In this document: in pieces, positions 1 to 5,493 of the stretch
Position numbering within the stretch: position 1 is the stretch's first letter
Layout: each line of letters starts with the position of its first letter
Assembly: GCA_025997875.1 (NCBI GenBank)
Contig: BNVE01000174.1
Location: 1 to 7,021 of the forward strand
Origin: Spirochaetia bacterium
Lineage (GTDB): Bacteria; Spirochaetota; Spirochaetia; Treponematales; Breznakiellaceae
Direction: 5' to 3'
DNA length: 7,021 nt
Notes under the pieces: generated by a model
What the model saw: the letters and a program-made list of their open reading frames with translations, nothing else
Told to the model about the DNA's origin: nothing
Databases searched by the model: none
Program-made: the position numbers and the translations under genes

Positions 1-2
1 GA

Positions 3-887
3 TGGGCCTTGACGGGGGACACTTCGGAACAGACCCTGTTCATCCTGTACGGCTCCGGCGCCAATGGCAAGAGTACCTTTCTGAACACCATTATGCGGCT
101 CTTGGGGGATTATGCGACGACTACGCCTACGGAAACCTTTATGAAGCGGAACGGGGATCAGATAAGCAATGATATTGCACGGCTCCGGGGGACACGGTTT
201 GTTACCACCACGGAGGCGGAGGAAGGGCGGCGGCTTTCGGAGCCGTTGATCAAACAGATTACCGGGAATGACGCTTTGACGGCCCGGTTCCTGTATGGGG
301 AGTATTTTGATTTTATCCCGACTTTCAAGATTTTCATGGCCACGAATCACAAGCCCATGGTCCGGGGAACTGACCATGGAATATGGCGGCGGATTAAGCT
401 GATCCCTTTCACAACCACGATTGCGCCTGAAAAACAGGACAAGCACCTTGAGGACAAACTGCTGGTTGAAGGGCCGGGGATTCTGAATTGGCTTTTGGAG
501 GGGGCCAGGCGGTGGTGTGCCGAAGGGCTGGTTATGCCGAAGGTGGTGAGTAATGCTACCGAAGAATACCGCAGCGAAATGGATGTGCTGGGGAGTTTTA
601 TTAAGGAGTGCTGCATCCAGGGGCCGGGGACTTCCGTACGGGCACGGGAACTGTTCCGGGCGTATCAGGAATGGTGTGAGGAGAATAACGAACACGCCTG
701 TAGTGAACGGTTTCTGTCTGTCCGGCTTAAGGAATTGGGGATAGAACGGTCCCGAACTGCGGAGGCCCGGTACTGGACCGAAATATTTAATTCCGGAATC
801 CAGGAAGCCGCCTCAATGAACGCCTTGCGCCGCCTGACCGCCTCGCTCTGCATGGCGTACTTTTCAATGTCCATCCGATCCCGGTAA
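3..887 (+). pseudogene. Phage/plasmid primase, P4/D5 type: SF3 helicase C-terminal part, open at left edge and broken at right
   Basis: This is the helicase part of a P4-family phage primase, a hexameric ATPase that unwinds DNA at the replication origin. The frame is open from base 3, reading W-A-L-T-G-D-T-S-E-Q, so the TTG at 9 is not the real start and the gene begins outside the window. Walker A is GSGANGKS (bases 51-74). An SF3 Walker B-like stretch FVTTTEAEEG follows, then the sensor/motif C stretch KIFMATNHKP, then the arginine-rich region GIWRRIKLIPF. The C-terminal winged-helix-like end, SERFLSVRLKELG to ARYWT, looks complete to about base 780. The last 35 or so codons to the TAA at 885-887 are not family sequence: they are the antisense of a D5_N primase fragment on the minus strand. 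The gene therefore lost its natural stop at a junction near 780. The helicase core is intact, but the protein would carry a foreign tail. Confidence 0.88.
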
Positions 888-1143
888 TCATCGGTTTTCA
901 AAAGGTCATCGTATATCCCGTGAACCATCTGTAAGCCCTTGTCATGTATCATATAACCGTCATCCAACTGCCAATGCTTGCCATCCCACACGATCCATTT
1001 TTTCCATGCCGCATTGTACCGGATATCCATGCCGTATTCCCGCATAAGCCGGAAGCATTACTGGTATCGGTGTACTGCACCGTTCCCTCTTTCAGTCCCT
1101 GGAGCCGCAAATAAATCGACCCGTCCCCTATGTTTTCCGCCAT
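782..1143 (-). pseudogene. Phage primase D5_N-domain fragment, frameshifted and truncated
   Basis: This minus-strand fragment matches the D5_N region that normally precedes the SF3 helicase in P4-type phage primases. It starts at an ATG overlapping the stop of the upstream gene (TAATG) and reads about 30 residues to YTDTSNA. The frame then changes at about 1051-1056, and RLMREYGMDIRY, AAWKKWIVWDGKHWQLDD and RRRKAFIEAASWIPELNI continue in the second frame to base 782. One missing T in a short T run (minus strand) restores a continuous reading. Past 782 the reading becomes the antisense of the plus-strand helicase end, so the linker and helicase half are missing. The start is supported by a GGGAGGA sequence upstream. 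It probably encoded the N-terminal half of the same gene as the plus-strand helicase fragment. That it is broken is clear; whether by biology or sequencing error is not. Confidence 0.82.
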
Positions 1144-1601
1144 TAATCAAATCCTCCCTTCTCCAGTATTCGGGCGTACCGTTTATAACGATCCGCCACC
1201 AAATCAAATTTCATTTCCCCTGTTATGAGGGGCAGTTCCTTATACCATTTCTGGCACTCCGCATAGAGCAGCCACAGAGCTTCCGGCTTTCGGGAGAATT
1301 CACGGTTCCTGAAAAACGCAGCCGTGCGGTATACATCATCAGGAATATCCAGTTTGTGTATTCGATGCCAGGTGAGTACATTATCAGCCCACTCAACCTC
1401 ATAGGCGGCAAATTCCTGTAACGCCTTCTGCTCATGCCGAACCAGCTCATGATAACGAACAATCGGGTCCCGTGAACGCATAAATCTTCCCCCAACAGAA
1501 AAAATGAGAAAAATAAAAACAGTAACAATAAGTAAAACTACCGCAAAGGACCACCCGGCCAAGGTGGTGATCTTGCCCTCAAAAAAAAATATTCCCCACA
1601 C
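1143..1601 (-). CDS. Phage-encoded single-pass membrane protein of unknown function
   Basis: I do not recognise this 152-residue protein. One strongly hydrophobic segment lies at about residues 15-37 (AGWSFAVVLLIVTVFIFLIF). A long charged, probably helical domain follows, rich in Trp, Tyr and Arg. The chain would be anchored near its N-terminus with the bulk on one side of the membrane. The start is a GTG at 1601 preceded by GAAAGG; an in-frame stop lies at 1629-1631 and no ATG is available before the membrane segment. Codons 5-7 are a run of nine T (FFF), a slippage-prone stretch. The stop overlaps the ATG of the primase fragment (TAATG), so the two were translationally coupled. It follows an intergenic region with hairpins and a possible promoter, so it probably opens a transcription unit. 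The start is uncertain. Confidence 0.68.
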   Translation of the reverse strand: MWGIFFFEGKITTLAGWSFAVVLLIVTVFIFLIFSVGGRFMRSRDPIVRYHELVRHEQKALQEFAAYEVEWADNVLTWHRIHKLDIPDDVYRTAAFFRNREFSRKPEALWLLYAECQKWYKELPLITGEMKFDLVADRYKRYARILEKGGFD

Positions 1602-1657
1602 GCCTTTCGTGCGGTAGCATAGGGAACATCATAGAGGGACCATATAAAAACAAATAG

Positions 1658-1684
1658 AATATACATAAACACCCTTTTAAACAA
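1658..1684 (-). promoter_or_regulatory. Possible sigma70-like promoter for the 1601-1143 gene
   Basis: On the minus strand, TTGTTT (1684-1679) and TATATT (1663-1658) stand 15 bases apart in an AT-rich stretch. They lie between the hairpin pair at 1689-1756 and the GTG start at 1601. The boxes are fair matches to -35 and -10 elements, but the spacer is shorter than the usual 17. Position after a likely terminator and before a new gene is the main support. Confidence 0.3.
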
Positions 1685-1688
1685 ATGC

Positions 1689-1729
1689 GCAGAAAAGCAA
1701 GAAATGCGAAGCTTTTCTTGCTTTTCTGC
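1689..1729 (-). terminator. Long hairpin, 16-bp stem with GAA triloop; likely terminator
   Basis: Perfect 16-base arms lie at 1689-1704 and 1714-1729. Inside them, after one T/T mismatch, GC and GC pair around a GAA triloop (GCGAAGC, 1706-1712). The hairpin follows the small BppU-like gene, which ends at 1747, so it can stop minus-strand transcription. Only a weak T-rich stretch (GCATTTGTTT) follows on the minus strand, so classical rho-independent termination is plausible but not certain. Confidence 0.5.
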
Positions 1730-1731
1730 AT

Positions 1732-1756
1732 CGCAAGTTAGCCTTGCTAACTTGCG
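1732..1756. repeat. Perfect 11-bp inverted repeat spanning a stop codon
   Basis: Arms CGCAAGTTAGC (1732-1742) and GCTAACTTGCG (1746-1756) flank the three-base loop CTT. The TAG stop of the 2040-1747 gene lies inside the right arm, so the palindrome makes up the last codons of that gene. It is two bases from the 1689-1729 hairpin, forming a hairpin pair. It could be part of a terminator or a mobile palindromic repeat that replaced the original gene end. Confidence 0.75.
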
Positions 1757-2040
1757 CCCTCATCCCAAACAAATACTTTCACGGTCTCCCCGGCAGCCGT
1801 TCTTCCATCCCCAAAAGTAATGAACGCCCAAAAAGACCACCAGCCCGCCTTATCCAGTTCCCCCTCAATACATTCATGAAAAATAACACCCTTCGCCGCA
1901 TCCCCCACCCCGGCGACAAACTCCCCACAAGAGCCGCCCGGCTTGCGATACTTAATCACGGCGGCCTCTATCCCTTCCAAATCAGTAAAAGTCTTAACCG
2001 TAATCCGCAACGCCGATTGCCCCTTATAAATTTTTCTCAT
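1747..2040 (-). CDS. Small phage structural protein resembling the BppU N-terminal baseplate domain
   Basis: This 97-residue protein has alternating beta-strand patterns. KGQSALRITVKTFTDLEGIEAAVIKYRKP leads to AAKGVIFHECI and then AGWWSFWAFITFGDGR. That order (charged N-terminal strand, a loop naming the difference or addition, then a tryptophan-rich AGWWxFWAFVTF-like strand followed by DGR) resembles the small immunoglobulin-like N-terminal domain of phage upper baseplate proteins (BppU type). There is no signal peptide or membrane segment. The ATG at 2040 has AAAGGAG in front and lies 12 bases after the stop of the 595-residue fibre-like gene, so the two are cotranscribed and may act in one tail-tip structure. 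The last residues (GAS) are encoded by a palindromic element. The family link is a pattern judgement. Confidence 0.7.
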   Translation of the reverse strand: MRKIYKGQSALRITVKTFTDLEGIEAAVIKYRKPGGSCGEFVAGVGDAAKGVIFHECIEGELDKAGWWSFWAFITFGDGRTAAGETVKVFVWDEGAS

Positions 2041-2052
2041 ATCGATCTCCTT

Positions 2053-3837
2053 TTAGTGGATACGACTATCTATTTCTATCTCCCTACATACCGGACTTTT
2101 CAAAACAATATCCTCATTTGATTTTAAGAACCGTTTTAGAATGAAGTCCCGGACAAGCCCCACCGTAACCAACCGGATAACCATAAAAAGAGACCGCAGG
2201 GGGATCGCTTCGCTATACGCCGTATCCTCCTGCTTACGGTAGTAATCCGCCGCATGATCCGTTTCTGCTATACTCCCCGCTGTTACATACAACCCCCGGA
2301 TATAATCCCCCTGGTGTCCCGCACTCTCCAAAGCAGCAGCCCACTCCGCTATGTTCCGGGTAAGGCTAATCATGGAGTTATTGGTATCGCCGGATTGAGA
2401 TATCGTTAAAACAGACCGGAAAAATCCCCGTCCCTGGGTAATCCCGTCATTGCTCCCCCCGGTAGTTAAAACCGTCCGCCTGTTTGCATTGTTCCGGCCA
2501 GTATCAGTAAAAGCCTTTGCCGTTTCTAAAACCTGCCGCAGAAAGTCCTGACAATATCCCAATGGATTACGTATCTGTATTGTTTCGCTTATGTTCCGGT
2601 AAAACCCCCGCAGCCAGGGCACAGTATCCGCCCCCCGCACCTGCGCCGAATGTTCCCGGTAGTAACTCGACCCATGCCCCAAGTCAGTAGTATTCTGTCC
2701 GTTCATTACCAAGGTCTTTTTATAGTCTGCTGTCAATTTTCGGGTATCAGAAAGATTAACCCCCTGGGTAAGTGTCCGGGTGTAATGCTGTGCCGAAGTA
2801 TAACTAAAATACATGCTTACTTTGAAATCATAGTAAGAATTTGGACTCCCTACCGGAAAGGTATTCGGTATTTCTGTCACCCCATTACCCCGGAGTTCCC
2901 AATAACATTTAGCGCCGAAATCAAAACGGATACAGAAAAAATCACAAAAAAGGGCATACCAGATATACGTTCCCGCAGCTATACTGCCGTTCGTGCTAAA
3001 AGGAGTACTCCGCCATCCGGCGGGTTTATTGCGGCTTACCTCAATATCAAAATTCCCTTCCAATGCCGACTTCCGGGTAAGCGGCACATTATTGTTATCA
3101 GAATATAAAACCGGTTTACACCGCCCATCATAATCATCAAACCAGGCATACACATAAGCCTGCGCCGTCCCATTAAACGTTTCAGGTATCAAATAACGAT
3201 TTGCGATTAAGGATAATTCGACATACACCTCATTGTAATCTTCATTATCCGGATCATACCATTCTGTCTGGCTCCCCACCGTGGAAGTCCCAATCACCGG
3301 GTCAACAATCACCGGATAACTTGCATCCGCAAGCCATGTTTCCGGTATGGCAATAGTAAGCCGGTCCCCGACAATGGACAAATCCCCCCAAACCCACCGC
3401 CCCCGGCTGTCAATAATCCTGGGCCGGTGAATATGACAGAGTTTACCCGTACCTTCTCCTACAAGTGTTTCTTTCTGATAAACCGCATAACTGCCTTTCA
3501 AAAAAGGATCACGGCCAAAATCAGGCTGCCGGAAAAAATCAAATTGTTCGGCCCCATCGAGGGTTAAAGAAACAATATTACTGTCAGGCTCTTTGTTTAA
3601 AATACAATCGTACTCAAATGTATCTTTACCAAGGATCGTAAACCTATGGCTTCGCTTACGCCCCGTATATAGTACCTGCCGCCTATCTCCCCGCAGGGTG
3701 AACCCCTCCCCATCATCAGGCCGGAACCGCAGACCGCCCCCGCCCCAACGGGAAAGCCCCCATGAAGGAACCTCCCCACCAAGGTGTACCATCATGGGGA
3801 AATCATTTTGTGATTGTAAAAACTTCGGCATAGCCAT
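2053..3837 (-). CDS. Large phage fibre-like or host-contact protein with tandem 20-residue repeats
   Basis: About 595 residues. The first 190 look like beta-rich domains, with DGAEQFDFFRQPDF, GEGTGKLCHIHRPRIID and PETWLADASYPVIVDPVIG as distinctive stretches; residues 190-345 look like a second beta domain. Residues 351-550 form ten back-to-back 20-residue units, each with Arg (once Lys) at the fourth position, often in [DG][FY]xR. The C-terminus (LFMVIRLVTVGLVRDFILK, then CREIEIDSRIH) is partly hydrophobic. I take ATG 3837 as the start; TTG 3843 and ATG 3831 are alternatives, the GGATTGGAA stretch serving any of them poorly. It lies between a terminator cluster and the BppU-like gene, within late genes. 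A tail fibre or adhesin role fits the position, size and repeats, but no receptor-binding domain can be named. Confidence 0.75.
   Translation of the reverse strand: MAMPKFLQSQNDFPMMVHLGGEVPSWGLSRWGGGGLRFRPDDGEGFTLRGDRRQVLYTGRKRSHRFTILGKDTFEYDCILNKEPDSNIVSLTLDGAEQFDFFRQPDFGRDPFLKGSYAVYQKETLVGEGTGKLCHIHRPRIIDSRGRWVWGDLSIVGDRLTIAIPETWLADASYPVIVDPVIGTSTVGSQTEWYDPDNEDYNEVYVELSLIANRYLIPETFNGTAQAYVYAWFDDYDGRCKPVLYSDNNNVPLTRKSALEGNFDIEVSRNKPAGWRSTPFSTNGSIAAGTYIWYALFCDFFCIRFDFGAKCYWELRGNGVTEIPNTFPVGSPNSYYDFKVSMYFSYTSAQHYTRTLTQGVNLSDTRKLTADYKKTLVMNGQNTTDLGHGSSYYREHSAQVRGADTVPWLRGFYRNISETIQIRNPLGYCQDFLRQVLETAKAFTDTGRNNANRRTVLTTGGSNDGITQGRGFFRSVLTISQSGDTNNSMISLTRNIAEWAAALESAGHQGDYIRGLYVTAGSIAETDHAADYYRKQEDTAYSEAIPLRSLFMVIRLVTVGLVRDFILKRFLKSNEDIVLKSPVCREIEIDSRIH
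2188..2787 (-). repeat. Ten tandem 20-residue (60-bp) repeats in the fibre-like protein
   Basis: Counted from ATG 3837, residues 351-550 divide into ten units of exactly 20 residues with no insertion or deletion. The fourth residue is Arg in nine units (354, 394, 414, 434, 454, 474, 494, 514, 534) and Lys in one (374). The unit often opens with an acidic or small residue and an aromatic (DYKK, SYYR, GFYR, DFLR, GFFR, DYIR, DYYR); position 9 is often Thr. The rest of the unit is highly diverged, so this is a protein-level repeat more than a DNA one. Such exact spacing suggests a regular fold such as a helical or beta-solenoid shaft. Confidence 0.8.
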
Positions 3838-3844
3838 TTCCAAT

Positions 3845-3860
3845 CCGGCATGGAAGCCGG
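3845..3860. repeat. Short hairpin just upstream of the fibre-like gene
   Basis: CCGGC (3845-3849) and GCCGG (3856-3860) pair around a six-base loop, directly before the TTG/ATG starts at 3843-3831. In the minus-strand RNA, a competing pairing of TTCCA with TGGAA would cover the GGA stretch in front of the ATGs, so it could modulate translation. This is inference from base pairing only. Confidence 0.4.
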
Positions 3861-3879
3861 TGTGTCTAATGCTTCAGGT

Positions 3880-3904
3880 GGAGTTTTTGTTTCACAAAAA
3901 CTCC
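3880..3904. repeat. Perfect 11-bp palindrome, GGAGTTTT type
   Basis: GGAGTTTTTGT (3880-3890) and ACAAAAACTCC (3894-3904) flank the loop TTC. The next hairpin (3908-3939) begins three bases on. A near copy of this palindrome, with compensated changes in the stem, stands at 6722-6745 inside another gene, so this looks like a dispersed element and not only a local terminator. Confidence 0.7.
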
Positions 3905-3907
3905 GAA

Positions 3908-3939
3908 CAATAAAAATGCCAGGGAGGGCATTTTTATTG
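3908..3939 (-). terminator. Rho-independent-type terminator after the 4491-3940 gene
   Basis: Arms CAATAAAAATGCC (3908-3920) and GGCATTTTTATTG (3927-3939) form a perfect 13-bp stem with a six-base loop. It starts directly after the TGA of the minus-strand gene ending at 3940. The A-rich left and T-rich right arms make it a plausible terminator in either direction. It separates that operon from the fibre-like gene downstream. Confidence 0.72.
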
Positions 3940-4491
3940 TCATTGACCGAGTATGGTAATTTCCCATAGTATTTGTAAAGTATCGCTGGATGTAACATTG
4001 ACCACCGGCGTAATCTGCGCGTAAGCCAGACAGTTAGAGGAACCCGAATTCCCGTTAAGTAAGCAGGCTTCGTTAATACCGTTCACATCGAGCGCCCCCG
4101 CCGCAAAAGTAGCCCGGTACATCAAGGTAGTATCCCCGGTACTCCCCCAGGCCGCCTTTAACGCCGGGTATCCTGAGTCCAATGCTTTCATAGAGCCCGT
4201 AGGCGTATTACACCGGGTATTCGTTTTTGTGGAATTCCCCGTCCACCCCGTCCCCACCTGAATAAATCCCGTTGAACTGGTTACCTTCGCCTTATTGGGA
4301 CTTGCCAAAAGAGCATCCGCAATCATGGCGTCCCCTTCCCGGGTAACAATATTGTGAAACCGCTGCTCATAAGGCCGCCCCCGGAGCCGGAGAAGCCGCC
4401 TAAAATAACCCGGCGCCCGCCGTTTGATATTCCCGTCCTTATCCAGGACCCGCACCGTAACCATCCCCTTAACCCGTATTCTGTCCCGCAT
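3940..4491 (-). CDS. Beta-rich phage structural protein (tail/fibre-associated, hypothetical)
   Basis: This protein has 183 residues. A basic N-terminal stretch (residues 1-45, GYFRRLLRLRGRPYEQRFHN) leads into NIVTREGDAMIADALL. A Gly/Thr/Ser-rich beta region follows, including GFIQVGTGWTG, YRATFAAGALDVNGINEACLLNG and a final strand LQILWEITILGQ. The start of the domain (a His-Asn followed by a helix with DAMIADAL), then a 'GTGWTG' loop and a long beta sandwich, is a pattern I associate with accessory tail or fibre proteins of phages, though I cannot name the family. There is no signal peptide or membrane segment. The ATG at 4491 overlaps the upstream stop (TAATG) with AAGGGGGC in front, so translation is coupled to the 4892-4491 gene. 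A terminator follows at once. Confidence 0.72.
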   Translation of the reverse strand: MRDRIRVKGMVTVRVLDKDGNIKRRAPGYFRRLLRLRGRPYEQRFHNIVTREGDAMIADALLASPNKAKVTSSTGFIQVGTGWTGNSTKTNTRCNTPTGSMKALDSGYPALKAAWGSTGDTTLMYRATFAAGALDVNGINEACLLNGNSGSSNCLAYAQITPVVNVTSSDTLQILWEITILGQ

Positions 4492-4892
4492 TATCTGCCC
4501 CCTTGAATTATCAAAACACTACCAGCCCCGATAACGAGACCGGAAAAAAAACAAATCACCCCGGCAATCACGGCGTTCTTAATTCCCCGGCTTTTAGCGT
4601 CCCGGAAATCCCGCTCCCACCGTTGCGCCTCCCGAAGTGCCGCCGCTTCCCGTTCTATCGAAGCCAGGGCCGCCGCCTTAGCCGCTTCTGCCGCAGCCCG
4701 CTCAATAGCCCCCTCCGCCGCTTCGGAAAGTTCATCTACCAGTTCCCAGATTTCCCCTTCGCTGTAGAATTTCGTCCCGCTGTCGCTGGAATTGTTCAAC
4801 ACTGTTGTCGGCGGCCCCCCGTACACCGGGGGTATCCAAAAACTCATAAGGATCACGATTGCCGTAATCCTCCCGCATTTCCTGAATTTCAT
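4491..4892 (-). CDS. Signal/anchor plus Ala-rich coil plus C-terminal membrane segment; spanin-like topology
   Basis: This 133-residue protein opens with a signal-like segment (residues 8-24, ITAIVILMSFWIPPVYG) ending before a short proline/glycine stretch. Residues 46-100 form a charged, alanine-rich helix, and a second membrane segment lies at 107-129 (NAVIAGVICFFSGLVIGAGS). Hydrophobic ends joined by a periplasmic coil are the layout of spanins, which join inner and outer membranes in Gram-negative phage lysis. However, the cysteine (Cys6) lies before the hydrophobic stretch, so there is no lipobox and outer-membrane anchoring is unproven. The start ATG at 4892 is supported by GGAG seven bases ahead. 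It lies inside the 5019-4732 gene in another frame, overlapping it by 161 bases. The stop overlaps the next start. Confidence 0.65.
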   Translation of the reverse strand: MKFRKCGRITAIVILMSFWIPPVYGGPPTTVLNNSSDSGTKFYSEGEIWELVDELSEAAEGAIERAAAEAAKAAALASIEREAAALREAQRWERDFRDAKSRGIKNAVIAGVICFFSGLVIGAGSVLIIQGGR

Positions 4893-5019
4893 GTTGCTTC
4901 TCCATTGCTTCATATATTTTCCGGTCCCGTTCATGGAAGAACCGGAAACCCACAATAACCATCACCAGGACCAGCATAACCGCCGCCCCGGCAATGACCC
5001 CTTTCCAAAAACTATTCAT
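4732..5019 (-). CDS. Small N-terminally anchored coiled-coil protein, possible Rz-like (i-spanin) candidate
   Basis: This protein has 95 residues. A membrane anchor (7-26, GVIAGAAVMLVLVMVIVGF) is followed by a charged helix (28-53, HERDRKIYEAMEKQHEIQEM) and a second helix ending QFQRQRDEILQRRG. Inner-membrane anchor plus coil is the shape of Rz-type i-spanins, which often overlap the gene for their partner. That overlap is present here with the 4892-4491 gene. The start at 5019 has GGGGAGGTGG ahead and overlaps the end of the 86-residue gene by eight bases; longer in-frame starts toward 5085 lie inside that gene and are unlikely. Shape and context support a lysis role; sequence alone does not prove it. 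Confidence 0.65.
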   Translation of the reverse strand: MNSFWKGVIAGAAVMLVLVMVIVGFRFFHERDRKIYEAMEKQHEIQEMREDYGNRDPYEFLDTPGVRGAADNSVEQFQRQRDEILQRRGNLGTGR

Positions 5020-5272
5020 TCGGTTTCCACCTCCCCAGGACTTTAAGGCCCACAATGCCGAACAGCACAACGACCAACACCGCAAACCAAATCCAGTCCC
5101 GGATCAACCCCTGTACCAAAAGCCAGGTTGCAAGGTATAAACAGAACGGCTTAAACCCCAGCATCTTTGATGGCAAGGCGATCAGCCGTTTTGCCAAAAT
5201 CGCAAACAGTTCCTTTGCCGAATGTTCCCAACTCGGCTTATCGGAAATCTGAATCCCATCACTATCACTCAT
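5012..5272 (-). CDS. Two-segment small membrane protein, holin-like
   Basis: This 86-residue protein has a polar N-terminal half (residues 1-40) and two membrane segments: about 42-57 (PFCLYLATWLLVQGLI) and 59-79 (WIWFAVLVVVLFGIVGLKVL). A short basic tail RWKPNE ends the chain. Two-helix small proteins beside a lysis peptidase are typical of class II holins, but many unrelated phage proteins share this shape. The ATG at 5272 has GAGGGGG five bases ahead. Its stop overlaps the next start, so it is coupled to the 5019-4732 gene. It stands just after the structured gap at 5273-5493 and may start a new unit. Confidence 0.68.
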   Translation of the reverse strand: MSDSDGIQISDKPSWEHSAKELFAILAKRLIALPSKMLGFKPFCLYLATWLLVQGLIRDWIWFAVLVVVLFGIVGLKVLGRWKPNE

Positions 5273-5319
5273 ATATCCCCCTCATTCTTCATTCAGTCGC
5301 AAAGCGGAACCCGCCATCA

Positions 5320-5332
5320 GGGCCGAAGGCCC
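5320..5332. repeat. Hairpin with GAA triloop
   Basis: GGGCC and GGCCC flank GAA. The C-GAA-G loop is the same type as in the hairpins at 1706-1712 and 5434-5446. It lies in the 221-bp gap between the peptidase gene and the 86-residue gene. Confidence 0.5.
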
Positions 5333-5361
5333 CCACAAAGTTCTTCCCCATTAATGGAAAG

Positions 5362-5373
5362 GGCAGTGCTGCC
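5362..5373. repeat. Short palindrome in the structured gap
   Basis: GGCAG and CTGCC are separated by TG. It is too short to count as a terminator by itself, but it adds to the string of hairpins between 5320 and 5485. Confidence 0.35.
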
Positions 5374-5391
5374 ATATTTAACAGACAAATT

Positions 5392-5485
5392 CCCCGTGCC
5401 CGCAGGGAAACGACCATGAGGTCACTTGACCGAAGCCGCGAAGCGGCAAGCGGGACCGAATGGGCGTTTCCCTGCGGGCACGGGG
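5392..5485. repeat. Large inverted repeat with nested hairpins (potential cruciform or structured RNA)
   Basis: Two perfect 21-base arms lie at 5392-5412 (beginning CCCCGTGCCC) and 5465-5485 (ending GGGCACGGGG). After one A/G mismatch, CCAT (5414-5417) pairs with ATGG further in. The enclosed loop folds two further hairpins: GGTCA-CT-TGACC (5420-5431) and GCCGC-GAA-GCGGC (5434-5446). The whole could form a multi-branched junction in RNA or a cruciform in DNA. It follows the stop of the peptidase gene (5494) by eight bases on the minus strand, with no strong T run after it. Options: terminator, mRNA-end stabiliser, recombinase target or palindromic mobile repeat. Bases 5273-5493 contain no gene I can support. 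Confidence 0.75.
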
Positions 5486-5493
5486 GCTTATGC

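Noticed and set aside
9..11. TTG at 9 as the start of the helicase
   Set aside because: The frame is open to the window edge and the family motif (W)ALTGDTSEQ continues through it.
978..1421. Plus-strand open frame of 147 residues
   Set aside because: It lies over the D5_N fragment and the 152-residue membrane protein; its sequence is the antisense of these and has no family features.
1744..2121. Plus-strand open frame of 125 residues
   Set aside because: It is antisense to the BppU-like gene, which has a strong ribosome binding site and coherent beta pattern.
2188..2787. CRISPR array suggested by the 60-bp period
   Set aside because: The period is in the protein reading; the DNA units are not near-identical repeats with spacers, and the stretch is coding.
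2650..3108. Plus-strand open frame of 152 residues
   Set aside because: It is antisense to the repeat and beta regions of the fibre-like gene, with no ribosome binding site or recognisable domain.
4503..4958. Plus-strand open frame of 151 residues
   Set aside because: It is antisense to the two spanin-shaped genes and rich in Pro/Arg, without a start signal.
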